64,000 bases of DNA from Oxalobacteraceae bacterium OTU3CINTB1 (GTDB lineage Bacteria; Pseudomonadota; Gammaproteobacteria; Burkholderiales; Burkholderiaceae_D). The DNA lies in contig CP099652.1 in NCBI GenBank assembly GCA_024123955.1, positions 4,340,001-4,404,000 on the forward strand, given 5' to 3'. Below the pieces are notes generated by a model. That model saw only the letters and a program-made list of their open reading frames with translations. It was not told the origin of the DNA and made no database searches. Of the stretch, positions 43,305-52,546 are shown in pieces; within the stretch, counting starts at the first letter, position 1, and each line of letters starts with the position of its first letter. The position numbers were made by a program, and so were the translations under genes.

Positions 43305-46166
43305 TTAGAACATGTAGGTAAGGCTGAACCGCAAAGTCCGACCAAACAACGGCCTGGCCACGCCACGGTTGCGCGAGCCGTCCGGCGACAACAGGTCGCT
43401 GAAGAGCGGATCGCCTTCCGTGAACGACAGTTGGTTGGTCAGGTTGGCCACATGCAGGTGCGCGCTCAAACGCTCGGTGATCTGGTACTGCGCGCCCGCG
43501 TTGATGATGTGATACGACGGGAACAAGGTCACGTTGCTGTCGGACGCCTCGGAGAAGCGCGATCCGTAGTGCTGGTACTGCGCGTACACGCTGACCGGAA
43601 TGTCGGTCAGCGGCTTGAGGTCGAACGACGGCATGAAGTTGAACATCACCTTGGGCAGGCGGCGCGGCCGGCGTCCGTCCTCGCTGACCTGCACGTAATG
43701 GTAGCCGGTGATGACACCCTGCGCGTCCTTGTCCTCTTGCGTGGTCGTGTAGTTGGCGCCTTTGACCTTCGGATTTTGCATCACCATATTGCCCTTCAAC
43801 TCCAGCCCCTGGATGGCAGCCGGGCGCCAGGACAATTCGACTTCCGCGCCGACGTTCTGGATACCACGCTGATAAAGCTGCGCCACGTCCGGGCAGGAGT
43901 TGATCTGCGTGACGCCGCCGGCGCTGGTGCACTGCGACGACTGGATGTCCTTGTAGATGTTGACCGCGCTGCGCGGCGAGAACTTGTTGTAGAACGCCGC
44001 CACCGACGCGCCGAATCCACGCGTCAGGTATCTGAAGCCCATTTCGTACTGGCGGATATGTTCCACCGCGCTGACCTCCACCGTCCTGCCATTGACGACG
44101 GTGGCCGTCGCCGTGGTCAGGTTGTTGATGTCCTCGAGACTGGGCAGGCGGAAGGAGTCGGACGCCAGCCCATACACGGCAAAGGCTTTGCTGAAGCTGT
44201 AGTTACCGCCCAATGACCAGCCGAAGCCGTGATACGTCTTGTTCAAGGTCTGCGGCGCGCCCGGCATGCTCACTTCATTGTCCGCCGTCGTATCCTGGGT
44301 CGAACCGACAACCACATTGGCCGGCGTCAGATCGGTGATGACGTTGCGGTCGCGCCGCGCGCCGTCCGCCTTCAGGTTTTGCCAGCGCACGCCGGCATCG
44401 ATCTTCAGCTTGTTGCCCATGGTTTCCCAGTGGTCGAGCAGATAGGCGGCGTTGCCGTCACCCCGGATGTCGCTGACAAAACCGCCCCATCCCGGCAGGA
44501 TCGCCCCGCCCTGCGTCAGGCTCGGGCCGACTTGGTTGCCCTGCGCGTCCACCGCGATCAGATCGACCGGACGGGATTGATTAGAGACGTCGCTGACCAA
44601 TAGCGCCTGCTGGAAGTTGGGCTTGTAGCTGTAACGGCTTTTGTACACGCCGACGGTCAGGTCATGCGCGCCTTTGAGTTCGAAGGACTTCTGTGTTTTC
44701 AGGTCGAGCGAGGTGCTGGAGGCGTCGACGTCGGCGACGAATGGGATCATGAAATTCAGGTTCGCCGATGCCGGCACCGCGGTACCGTCGTTCAGATAGC
44801 GCCCGGCCACGCCGGTGGCCTTGGCGTAGCGCCTGATGAAATCCTCGCGACTGATATTGGCGAAGGCGCCGCAAGCCTGGCTGCTCGGCACGTTGAAGAA
44901 TCCAATCAGCTTGGCATTATTCAAATTGCAGCCCAGCGCCGCGCCGTGGGCCGGCGAGATCACGTCGTTCTGATAACGGGCGTTGAGGAAGTTGGTCGAC
45001 GTCGCCGTATCGTTACCCGTGAAAACAGCATTGAAGCCATTGCTGCCGGTGGTGTGCCGCAGTCCGGCCGACAGCTTCCAGCCATCCTTCAACTCGTGCG
45101 AACCGCTCAGCGTAAAGATCTTGAAATCCGGATGGATGCCGTCGGCCTGGTCGATTGTGCGCGTGCCGTACTCGCCGATCATGTTGAACCTGCGGTTGTA
45201 CTGGGAGGCCGTGGTACCGTGCGCGAAGTCGATGCCCAGCGGCTCGATGGTGTCCTGGTTGATCTTGGTCGGATTGGCCGGCGTGCCGGGGTTGGCAAAG
45301 CGAGGCACCGAAATCGGCAGGTTCTGATAGAACGCGGTGCGGTCGTTGATCACCAGCGCGTCGCCGCGCAAGGTGGTCTTGCGGTCGTCGCTGGTGTAAA
45401 CCAGATTGCCGCGTACCTGGCCGCCACGGTCGGCGGTGTAGCCGGTGTCGCGCACGCCGTCGCTGCGGCGATAGAAACCGCCGACGGCGCCGGTCAGGTT
45501 GGGGCTCAGCGGGCCGGAGACAAAGGCGTCCTGGCGGATGAAGCCATAGTCGGCGTACTCGATCTTGTAGCCGCCCGCGAGTCTGTCGCCGCCGGTGCGG
45601 GTGACGTGGTTGACGGTCGCGCCCAGGCCATTCGAATACAGGATGCCGCCAGGGCCGCCCTTGACCAGTTCCACGCTTTCGGTCATCAAGTCGTCGCGTA
45701 TGAAGATGTCGTTGTTCATGAACGGCGCCTCTGGCTCTTCAAACGCCGGCAAACCGTCGATCAGTTGCGGCGCGAAGCGGTAGCCGCCGGTGACCGGCAG
45801 GCCGCGCACTGTGATGTTGTTACTGGCTTCGCCGGCGCTGCCGCCTTCCGAGTAGATGCCGGGGAAGTTCGCCAGCATGTCGGCGGTGCTCATCGGCGCC
45901 AGGCGCTGGATCTCCTCCGCCGTCAGCGTGTTGATCGAGAACGTCGCGTTTTTCTTGGTGGTCGATTTGGTCACGCCGGTGACGATGACGACCGCCGACG
46001 GGTCGGCGCCATTGGCGTCCGCGTTCTGCTGCCCGCTGACGGCGGCGGTGGGAGTGGCTGCGGCCGTGCTGTTTTGCTGCGCGAACACCAGCGCCGGCGC
46101 CAGGCAGATCGCCAGTGCCGCCGAACGAGCGATGTAACGGTTATAACGATTGATTGGGTAAGTCAT
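43305..46166 (-). CDS. TonB-dependent receptor of the fructan/sucrose locus
   Basis: 953 residues with signal peptide, a plug (TADMLANFPGIYSEGG; ELVKGGPGGILYSNGLGATVNHVTRTGG) and a large barrel ending LRFSLTYMF. Its long extracellular loops fit a carbohydrate ligand. It is the last gene of a minus-strand series with a fructokinase, ABC importer, two clan GH-J enzymes and LacI, and carries the same operator as the rest 58 bp upstream of its start. It probably imports fructo-oligosaccharides or sucrose across the outer membrane. Confidence 0.88.
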   Translation of the reverse strand: MTYPINRYNRYIARSAALAICLAPALVFAQQNSTAAATPTAAVSGQQNADANGADPSAVVIVTGVTKSTTKKNATFSINTLTAEEIQRLAPMSTADMLANFPGIYSEGGSAGEASNNITVRGLPVTGGYRFAPQLIDGLPAFEEPEAPFMNNDIFIRDDLMTESVELVKGGPGGILYSNGLGATVNHVTRTGGDRLAGGYKIEYADYGFIRQDAFVSGPLSPNLTGAVGGFYRRSDGVRDTGYTADRGGQVRGNLVYTSDDRKTTLRGDALVINDRTAFYQNLPISVPRFANPGTPANPTKINQDTIEPLGIDFAHGTTASQYNRRFNMIGEYGTRTIDQADGIHPDFKIFTLSGSHELKDGWKLSAGLRHTTGSNGFNAVFTGNDTATSTNFLNARYQNDVISPAHGAALGCNLNNAKLIGFFNVPSSQACGAFANISREDFIRRYAKATGVAGRYLNDGTAVPASANLNFMIPFVADVDASSTSLDLKTQKSFELKGAHDLTVGVYKSRYSYKPNFQQALLVSDVSNQSRPVDLIAVDAQGNQVGPSLTQGGAILPGWGGFVSDIRGDGNAAYLLDHWETMGNKLKIDAGVRWQNLKADGARRDRNVITDLTPANVVVGSTQDTTADNEVSMPGAPQTLNKTYHGFGWSLGGNYSFSKAFAVYGLASDSFRLPSLEDINNLTTATATVVNGRTVEVSAVEHIRQYEMGFRYLTRGFGASVAAFYNKFSPRSAVNIYKDIQSSQCTSAGGVTQINSCPDVAQLYQRGIQNVGAEVELSWRPAAIQGLELKGNMVMQNPKVKGANYTTTQEDKDAQGVITGYHYVQVSEDGRRPRRLPKVMFNFMPSFDLKPLTDIPVSVYAQYQHYGSRFSEASDSNVTLFPSYHIINAGAQYQITERLSAHLHVANLTNQLSFTEGDPLFSDLLSPDGSRNRGVARPLFGRTLRFSLTYMF

Positions 46167-46223
46167 TTCGCATCTCCTTTTATGATTATCAGCCGCGCTG
46201 CGACGGCCTGTCCAAGTTTTAGC

Positions 46224-46240
46224 TGTCCAACGTTGTCATT
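46224..46240 (-). promoter_or_regulatory. LacI-type operator before the TonB receptor
   Basis: TGTCCAACGTTGTCATT (plus-strand reading), centred on the palindrome CAACGTTG. It is identical to the site before the lacI-type gene (55985-56001) and near-identical to 50639-50655. A further half-site CTGTCCAA lies at 46208-46215, 15 bp from the CTGTCCAA of this operator. Confidence 0.8.
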
Positions 46241-46255
46241 GCAGTGAAAGGGACT

Positions 46256-47191
46256 TTATCGGTGGTCGCGCACCTCCTCCAGCCGTGGCATGTCGGCGCC
46301 GCGCCGGGAACAGGTGATGGCGGCGGCGCTGCCCGCGAAGGCCATCGCCGCTTGCAGCGCCGGCAGGTCCAGTTGCTTCAATGCGGTGCGCGTCAGCAGG
46401 CTCTGTTCACCCAGATGGGACAGCAGCGCCGCCTGGAAGGTGTCGCCGGCGCCGACGGTATCGACCACGTCGATCTTCACGGCCGGCAGTTCCAGCGCCA
46501 GCGCCGGCGTCGCGGCCAGCACGCCGTCGCCGCCGCGCGTGACCACCACCAGCGCCACGCCGGCATACAGCGCCATGTCGATGAAGGCGCGCGGCGACAG
46601 GCCGGGATACAGGTGGCCGATATCCTCGTCGCTGATCTTCAACAGGTCCGTCAGCGGCAGCATCCACGCGATGGCGTCGGTCCAGACCTGGCGGTCCGGC
46701 TGGATCGTCAGCCGCACGTTGGGATCGAAGGCGATCAGGCTGCGGCCGTGCTGGCGCGTGACCAGGGCGCGCAACGTCGATGCGACCGGTTCGACGGCCA
46801 TGCAGTAGGAGCCAACGTGAATCACCGACGCTTCTAGCGGCACGCGCTCCAGGTCCGCCACGGTCACGGACCGGTCGGCGGTCTGGCTGCCGTACAAGGT
46901 GTAGGCCGGCACGCCATTGGCGTCGACATCGATGGTGACCAGCGCAGTCGCCGCCTCCGGCCTTGGCGCACAAGAGGTGTCGACGCCTTCGCGCGCCAGC
47001 GTATCGGCCAGCTTGCGGCCGAACAGGTCAGCCGACAGCCCGCCGAAGAACATCGGCCGCTGGCCCAGCCGCGCCAAACCGATCGCCAGGTTGAAGGGCG
47101 AACCGCCCACCCGCGCCGACAGCGCGAAACCGGTTTCGGTGTCGCCATCGGAAAACACATCGAACAAAGCCTCGCCACACACGATGATCAT
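46256..47191 (-). CDS. Fructokinase (PfkB family)
   Basis: 311 residues. The ATG at 47191 overlaps the ATPase stop by four bases and has GGAGG upstream; the longer frame is not used. PfkB signatures: GGSPFNLAIGLARLG near the N-terminus and DTVGAGDTFQAAL with catalytic Asp250. It phosphorylates a sugar, most likely fructose to fructose-6-phosphate, given the fructan-cleaving enzymes in the operon. It ends just before the operator for the TonB receptor. Confidence 0.9.
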   Translation of the reverse strand: MIIVCGEALFDVFSDGDTETGFALSARVGGSPFNLAIGLARLGQRPMFFGGLSADLFGRKLADTLAREGVDTSCAPRPEAATALVTIDVDANGVPAYTLYGSQTADRSVTVADLERVPLEASVIHVGSYCMAVEPVASTLRALVTRQHGRSLIAFDPNVRLTIQPDRQVWTDAIAWMLPLTDLLKISDEDIGHLYPGLSPRAFIDMALYAGVALVVVTRGGDGVLAATPALALELPAVKIDVVDTVGAGDTFQAALLSHLGEQSLLTRTALKQLDLPALQAAMAFAGSAAAITCSRRGADMPRLEEVRDHR

Positions 47192-48306
47192 GCCGCCTCC
47201 ACTGTGCCGGCCACGCCGGCCGTTATGTTGTTTGAAATGCGCGGCTCGATGCGCAAGCCACCCTGGTCGAAAACGTGCACCCTGCCCGCAACGGGACTGA
47301 CGCGCCACGCCGCGTTGGCGGCCGGCGGCTCGCCCTTGACCACCACCATCAACGGCTTGGCCAGGCCGGACACGGCCAGATGGACATACGACTCGGCGCC
47401 CAGTCTCTCGACCAGGATTACCTCGCCCTGAATCGCGCCACGAGGGTCTGCCACCAGATGCTCCGGCCGAATGCCGACGGTCACGGCGCCCGCCGGCGCA
47501 TCGGCCGGCGCCGGCCAGTCCAGGCCCGCGCCGCCGATCCGCAAACGTCCATCCGCATCGAGGGAACCGGCCACCAGATTCATCTTCGGGCTGCCGATAA
47601 AGCCGGCGACGAACACGTTGGCCGGATGGTCGTACAGATACATCGGCGCGCCGATCTGCTGCACGCCAGCCGGCCCCAGGACGACGATGCGGTCGGCCAG
47701 GGTCATCGCTTCGACCTGGTCGTGCGTCACATACACCATGGTGGCGGCCAACTGCTTGTGCAGGCGGGCGATCTCCACCCGCATGTCGGCGCGCAGCGCG
47801 GCGTCCAGATTGGACAGCGGCTCGTCGAACAGAAACGCGCGCGGCTTGCGCACGATGGCGCGGCCGATGGCGACGCGCTGCCGCTGGCCGCCAGACAGCT
47901 GCGGCGGACGCCGTTCGAGCAGGTGCTCCATTTGCAGCATCTTTGCCACCGCGTGCACTGCGACCTTGATCTCCGCCTTGGGCACGCGCGCCAGGCGCAG
48001 GCCGAAGGCGATGTTCTCGAACACGCTCATGTGGGCGTATAGCGCATAGCTCTGGAACACCATCGACAACCCGCGTTTGGCGGGCGGCGTGTCGTTGACC
48101 ATCACGCCGTCGATGCGGATCTCGCCGGCGCTGATTTCCTCCAGCCCCGCGATCATGCGCAGCAACGTCGATTTGCCGCAGCCCGAAGGACCGACCAGCA
48201 CGACGAATTCACCGTCTTCTATCGTGAAGTCGACGCCGCGCAGAATGTACTGCGACTCTTTACCGGGGTAAGTCTTGCCCACCCCTTGCAATGCGATTGT
48301 TGCCAT
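47188..48306 (-). CDS. ABC sugar importer ATP-binding protein (MalK/UgpC type)
   Basis: 372 residues. Walker A GPSGCGKST at 39-47, Q-loop VFQSYALY, signature LSGGQ at 137-141, Walker B AFLFDEPLSNLD and the H-loop VTHDQ. A C-terminal TOBE-type regulatory domain (VTVGIRPEHL) follows, as in MalK. It powers the permease pair encoded at 51662-53613. It starts one base after the GH32 stop and overlaps the fructokinase start. Confidence 0.93.
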   Translation of the reverse strand: MATIALQGVGKTYPGKESQYILRGVDFTIEDGEFVVLVGPSGCGKSTLLRMIAGLEEISAGEIRIDGVMVNDTPPAKRGLSMVFQSYALYAHMSVFENIAFGLRLARVPKAEIKVAVHAVAKMLQMEHLLERRPPQLSGGQRQRVAIGRAIVRKPRAFLFDEPLSNLDAALRADMRVEIARLHKQLAATMVYVTHDQVEAMTLADRIVVLGPAGVQQIGAPMYLYDHPANVFVAGFIGSPKMNLVAGSLDADGRLRIGGAGLDWPAPADAPAGAVTVGIRPEHLVADPRGAIQGEVILVERLGAESYVHLAVSGLAKPLMVVVKGEPPAANAAWRVSPVAGRVHVFDQGGLRIEPRISNNITAGVAGTVEAA

Positions 48307-48307
48307 C

Positions 48308-50602
48308 TCAGTTTCCTTTCAACGCGGCGCCCATCGCCCACACCTTGAGCGAGACGACGCGGTCGCCGGGCGCAGCCAGCAACGCCAGTCCGTCCGCGTC
48401 CTCGCGGCTTGGATAAGCGCGGCTGGTCAGGCTCTTGCGTTCATTAACGTAGGCCTCGACCATCGAGCGGTCCAGGAAAACGCGCATGCGCAGGTTCTCC
48501 GAGCCCAGGTCGAAGGCGCCGCCTTGCACCCCGTACGACTTGCCGATGGTGGACAGGGTGCGGTCGATTTCCAGACGGCGCGCGGCGCCGTCGACGTACA
48601 AATCGGTCGCCTCGGCCCGGCCGGGCGCCACCCGCACGCTCAGACCGCGCTTCGCGGCCTGCGACGATGGCGCGAGCTCGAGTTCGATCTCAATTCCATC
48701 GCCGCGCAGCGCCGTCAGCGCCTTGGCCGCGTCGTCCACGCCGACATCGCGCAAATCCAGCAATTGCCGGCCGCGCAGGCTGCCCAACTCACCGATGGGA
48801 GCCAGCCGCAGATCGCCATCGACACCCAGCGACAGCGCGATTGGCAAGCCTCCGTTGTGCGCCCAGCCGGCGTCCCATTCGTCCTTCAGCGTGCGTTCGC
48901 CCTGCGCGATTGAAAAGACAATCGAGCGGCCGGTCTTGGGGTCGACAAACCCGCTTGGCCCGGAGAAGTGTCCCTGGCCGACATCGAACACGCGCGGCGC
49001 GTCGCTATCGGGCTTGAAACGCGCGGCGGCGGCGTCGAATACGCCGATCCAGTAGTAGGCCTGGCCTCGCACATCGTTCAGGAACACGTGCCGCTCGCGG
49101 CCATCGGCGCCTTTACCGATCGGCAGCAGCACCGGCAGTTCCCAGGTTTTTTCCAGGTCGGGGAAAGGCTTGGCATCTATCGAGAACAGCGGACCGCGCG
49201 GCTTCCAGTTGACCAAGTCCGCCGATTCGTACACCAGCGCCGTGCCACTACGGCCCGGCAGCGCCGAGCCGACCAGCTGGAACCAGTGCTGGCGGTCGCC
49301 GTCGCGGAACACGAACGGATCGCGGAACTCGCCGAATTTCCCCATGCCCTGCTGTTGCAAGGTGACGGCTGTTGGATATTTCTTCCAGCAGGCCAGGTCC
49401 GGGTCGCGCACATCGCAAGGCGTTGCCATGCCGGTGCGCTGGCTGGGACGCGCCTTGTCGTTACCGGCGGTGAAGAACAATACCGGCGTGCCGTCGGCAG
49501 CGTGGGTGGCGCTGCCGGACCAGATGCCATCGGTCGCCAGGCCGTCGTCTTCCGGCGCCAGCGCGATGGGCAGCTCGCGCCAATGCACCATGTCCGCGCT
49601 GACCCAGTGCCCCCAATGAATCTGATGCCAGAACGGGCCGAACGGATTCTTTTGGAAGAACAGGTGGTACTGGCCCTGATAGTAAAACGGCGCGTGCGGC
49701 TCGTTCATCCAGCCGGCAGCGGGCATCACGTGATACTGCGGGCGGTGACGGTCGCCGTCGAAGGTATTCGCCGGGACATTCATATCGGCCTGCGACAGCG
49801 CCGGCGCCTTGCCCGCGCGCGGCGCCAGATCGGCGGTGACGATGCGCGCCACCGCCACTGCATCGGAAGGACCGGCGTCGATACGCACCTCGTCCATCAA
49901 ACCAAGGAAGGTATTGAGCTTGAAAACGCCGCCGACCTGCTCCGGCTGCGAGTAGCGGCCGATTGTCAGCGGCAGTTCCGGCATGGCGAACCGTCCCGAC
50001 GGAGGCATCGCCTTCTCGGCCACCGGTTCACCGTTCAAAAAGAGGACCACCCGCCGCGTGGCCGGATTGTAGCTGGCCGCCACGTGCGACCAGGTGTCGC
50101 GCGGCAGCTTGCGATCGGCGACGCGCACATCGGCGATGGTTCCGCCCAGGCCCATCTTGATGCCCCAGGTGCCGAAGCGGTAGACGCCAAACGAAAAACC
50201 CTGTCTGGCCTCCGCATCGAACTGACTGACGAACGCCGAATAGTGGCCGCCATCGCCCCATTCAAAGGCGTGGGGCGCCACCCAGGCGCTCAGTGTGAAG
50301 CCACCTTGCAACGCGGCGCTGGTCAGCGGCGGCGCGGTGACGTCGGTCGAATAGCCGTCGAACAGCAGGCAGCCTTGATGGATGCAGCTGGCGGCAGGGC
50401 GCCACAACGGCGACGAGTCGGGCTTGAAGCGCGCGCGGTTGAACACATAGTTGACCTGGTCGCGGCGTCCGGACACCTGCTCGACGGTCTGGCTGCCGCC
50501 CTGCTCGTCCAGCCCCCACCGGGCCAGCGGCGGCGCGGCGTCGGCCGCCACGGCCTGCGTGGCCGCCAGTACGAGACTGGCGACGGCGTAGCGATAATTC
50601 AT
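48308..50602 (-). CDS. Secreted GH32 levanase/inulinase-like enzyme with N-terminal LamG domain
   Basis: 764 residues; signal peptide ending VAAD. About residues 25-260 are a concanavalin/LamG-like module. The five-bladed GH32 catalytic domain follows, then a C-terminal beta-sandwich. Active-site motifs: WMNEPHAP with Glu301 where the nucleophile Asp of WMNDPNG usually stands, FRDP with Asp428, and the acid/base Glu488 in WELP. It probably hydrolyses or transfers fructose from levan, inulin or sucrose outside the cytoplasm. An operator for the local LacI protein lies 37 bp upstream of its start. Confidence 0.9.
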   Translation of the reverse strand: MNYRYAVASLVLAATQAVAADAAPPLARWGLDEQGGSQTVEQVSGRRDQVNYVFNRARFKPDSSPLWRPAASCIHQGCLLFDGYSTDVTAPPLTSAALQGGFTLSAWVAPHAFEWGDGGHYSAFVSQFDAEARQGFSFGVYRFGTWGIKMGLGGTIADVRVADRKLPRDTWSHVAASYNPATRRVVLFLNGEPVAEKAMPPSGRFAMPELPLTIGRYSQPEQVGGVFKLNTFLGLMDEVRIDAGPSDAVAVARIVTADLAPRAGKAPALSQADMNVPANTFDGDRHRPQYHVMPAAGWMNEPHAPFYYQGQYHLFFQKNPFGPFWHQIHWGHWVSADMVHWRELPIALAPEDDGLATDGIWSGSATHAADGTPVLFFTAGNDKARPSQRTGMATPCDVRDPDLACWKKYPTAVTLQQQGMGKFGEFRDPFVFRDGDRQHWFQLVGSALPGRSGTALVYESADLVNWKPRGPLFSIDAKPFPDLEKTWELPVLLPIGKGADGRERHVFLNDVRGQAYYWIGVFDAAAARFKPDSDAPRVFDVGQGHFSGPSGFVDPKTGRSIVFSIAQGERTLKDEWDAGWAHNGGLPIALSLGVDGDLRLAPIGELGSLRGRQLLDLRDVGVDDAAKALTALRGDGIEIELELAPSSQAAKRGLSVRVAPGRAEATDLYVDGAARRLEIDRTLSTIGKSYGVQGGAFDLGSENLRMRVFLDRSMVEAYVNERKSLTSRAYPSREDADGLALLAAPGDRVVSLKVWAMGAALKGN

Positions 50603-50638
50603 ATTGTCTCCTCCAGCTTTCTCATTTTTACAACCGGC

Positions 50639-50655
50639 TGTCTATCGTTGTCATT
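50639..50655 (-). promoter_or_regulatory. LacI-type operator before the GH32 gene
   Basis: TGTCTATCGTTGTCATT differs from the other two operators at two positions (C5 to T, A7 to T). It overlaps the last five bases of the upstream glycosidase gene and lies 37 bp before the GH32 start, so GH32-ATPase-kinase may have their own promoter. Confidence 0.75.
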
Positions 50656-51628
50656 TCTGTGCCAAAGAACCGTCGATCACATACAGGCCGTTCTCCAACC
50701 GCAGCGGAATCGGATCGCAAATCTGGCCGACGAACTGACCGTCCGCGCCGCTGTCTTCGAACGCCATCAGGCAGTCGTCGCCTGTCACCGGATCGTGCAG
50801 GATTTTGCCGGCGTAGCGGCGGCACGGAATATCGCCATCGAGGAAGCCCGGTGCGGGTTGCCATGGTCCCAGCGGATTGTCCGCCACCAGATAATGGGTG
50901 CCGGAGACGCCGCCCTTGTACTGCGCGCGCATATCTTCGGTCCAATGCGCGGCGATGTTACAGAACACGCAGTACCAGCGGCCATCGCGCTCGAACACCT
51001 GCGGCACCTCCAGCTGGCCATAATGGCCGCCGGCGTAGACCGGCTCCGTCGCCGTCCAGTTCACGAGATCCGGCGACACGGCGTGGCCAATCGCGCCGCG
51101 CGCATACAGCGGACCGTCGTTGCGGCGCGCCGTGTAGAACATGTGATACTGGCCGTCGATTTTATCGGCCAGCACCCAAGGGTCACGCAAGGCGCGGTCG
51201 TGCCAGCGCCCTTCCTCGTATTCCTCGTAAAAGCGCTCGTCCAGATCCAGCGCCAGGCCGGTGCCGACGCGCTCCCAAGGACCGTCGAGGCTATCCGAGG
51301 TGGCGTGGCCGATACGCTGGCGCATACCGCTTTCGGCGCGGCAGGTGCCGGTGTAGAACAAGTGGTAGCACCCTTCGGCCTTGATCACGGAACCGGTCCA
51401 GGTGGTGAAATCGTCCCACGCCGGCGAGGCCGATGGGCCAAACGCCGTACCCAGCGAAGTCCAGTTGCGCAGATCCTGCGACACCGCGTGGCCGATCGAG
51501 ACGTTCCAGTGGCGCAGGTCCGGGTTGCCGATCGATCGATTGGCCTGCAGGAAGAACAGGTGCTGCTCGCCCGCTTCCTCGAAGTGCCAGAAGTCCCAGA
51601 TGAATTTATCGTTCAGTTTAAGTGTCAT
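50651..51628 (-). CDS. Cytoplasmic clan GH-J glycosidase (GH32/GH68-like)
   Basis: 325 residues without a signal peptide. Only the five-bladed propeller is present; the C-terminal beta-sandwich of GH32 is absent. Three acidic residues fall at the clan positions: Asp12 in FIWDFW, Asp149 in LRDPWV and Glu207 in QLEVPQVF. It likely cleaves imported sucrose or fructo-oligosaccharides to release fructose for the fructokinase. It follows the permease genes by 33 bp and is in the same operon. Confidence 0.78.
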   Translation of the reverse strand: MTLKLNDKFIWDFWHFEEAGEQHLFFLQANRSIGNPDLRHWNVSIGHAVSQDLRNWTSLGTAFGPSASPAWDDFTTWTGSVIKAEGCYHLFYTGTCRAESGMRQRIGHATSDSLDGPWERVGTGLALDLDERFYEEYEEGRWHDRALRDPWVLADKIDGQYHMFYTARRNDGPLYARGAIGHAVSPDLVNWTATEPVYAGGHYGQLEVPQVFERDGRWYCVFCNIAAHWTEDMRAQYKGGVSGTHYLVADNPLGPWQPAPGFLDGDIPCRRYAGKILHDPVTGDDCLMAFEDSGADGQFVGQICDPIPLRLENGLYVIDGSLAQK

Positions 51629-51661
51629 GTGTAGTCCAAAGTTAGCCCGCGTTAGCCCAAG

Positions 51662-52546
51662 TTATCCTTTAATGCCGGTCCCGGCGACCGAGGCGACGAA
51701 CTGCCGCTGGAATGCCAGGAACACCGCGAGCACGGGTAAAGTAATCACCGATGCGTAGGCCATGATCTGCCCCCACGAATTGGTGCGTCCGAAGAATTGC
51801 TGTATGCCCGGCTGCACGGGCCGGAACGCCTCGCCCTGTATCACCATGATCGGCCACAGATACTGGTTCCAGGCGGAGATGAACAGCACGATGGCGGCGG
51901 TTGCGATCACCGGACCGCTATTGGGCATGATGATCCTGGCGTACACGGTCCAAGGCCCGGCACCGTCCATCTTCGCCGCCTCATCCAGCTCCGGCGGGAT
52001 ATCGCGGAAGAACTGGTAAAACAGGAAGACGCAAAAGGCGTTCGCGAGGAACGGGATCACCTGCACGTGCAGGCTGTTGAACCAGCCGGTGTGCATCACC
52101 AGTTGGCCATGCTCGATGGCCGGCCAGGGCAGCTTGGCCACCAGCGACAGCAGCGGAATGGCGATCACCTCGAACGGCACGATCACCATCGCGACCACCA
52201 GCGCCAGCACCAGATTGCGTCCGCGCCAGCGCATGCGCGCGATCGAAAACGCCAGCATGCTGTTGATGATGATGCCGCCGACGACCACCAGCGCAGCGAT
52301 CAACGTGGAGTTCAGCAGGAAGGACGGCAGGTCGCTCTTTTCGAACACCGACGTGTAGTTCCGCATCGACCACTCGGCCGACGGCAGATAGGCGGACAAT
52401 TTGTTCAAATCGGCGAAGATCGCGTTGTCGCTCTTGAAGGAAGATACGAACATGAACAGCAGCGGCGCGATGAAGACGATGCCGATCGCGCTCATGCCGA
52501 TGAACAGCGCGATATCGCGCAAGGTCCGGCTCATTTTTACATTCAT
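51662..52546 (-). CDS. ABC sugar permease (MalG/UgpE type)
   Basis: 294 residues, six membrane helices. The start at 52546 is fixed by a four-base overlap with the upstream permease stop. The EAA loop (DIPPELDEAAKMDGAGPWTVYARIIMP) contacts the ATPase. It forms the channel with the other permease. The upstream part of the open frame is a shadow of that permease. Confidence 0.93.
   Translation of the reverse strand: MNVKMSRTLRDIALFIGMSAIGIVFIAPLLFMFVSSFKSDNAIFADLNKLSAYLPSAEWSMRNYTSVFEKSDLPSFLLNSTLIAALVVVGGIIINSMLAFSIARMRWRGRNLVLALVVAMVIVPFEVIAIPLLSLVAKLPWPAIEHGQLVMHTGWFNSLHVQVIPFLANAFCVFLFYQFFRDIPPELDEAAKMDGAGPWTVYARIIMPNSGPVIATAAIVLFISAWNQYLWPIMVIQGEAFRPVQPGIQQFFGRTNSWGQIMAYASVITLPVLAVFLAFQRQFVASVAGTGIKG

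Noticed and set aside
48968..51634. 888-codon open frame spanning two glycosidase genes
   Set aside because: Antisense shadow crossing two real genes and an operator.
51629..51661. Short tandem GTTAGCCC copies between permease and glycosidase
   Set aside because: Only two and a half degenerate units; too short to be meaningful.
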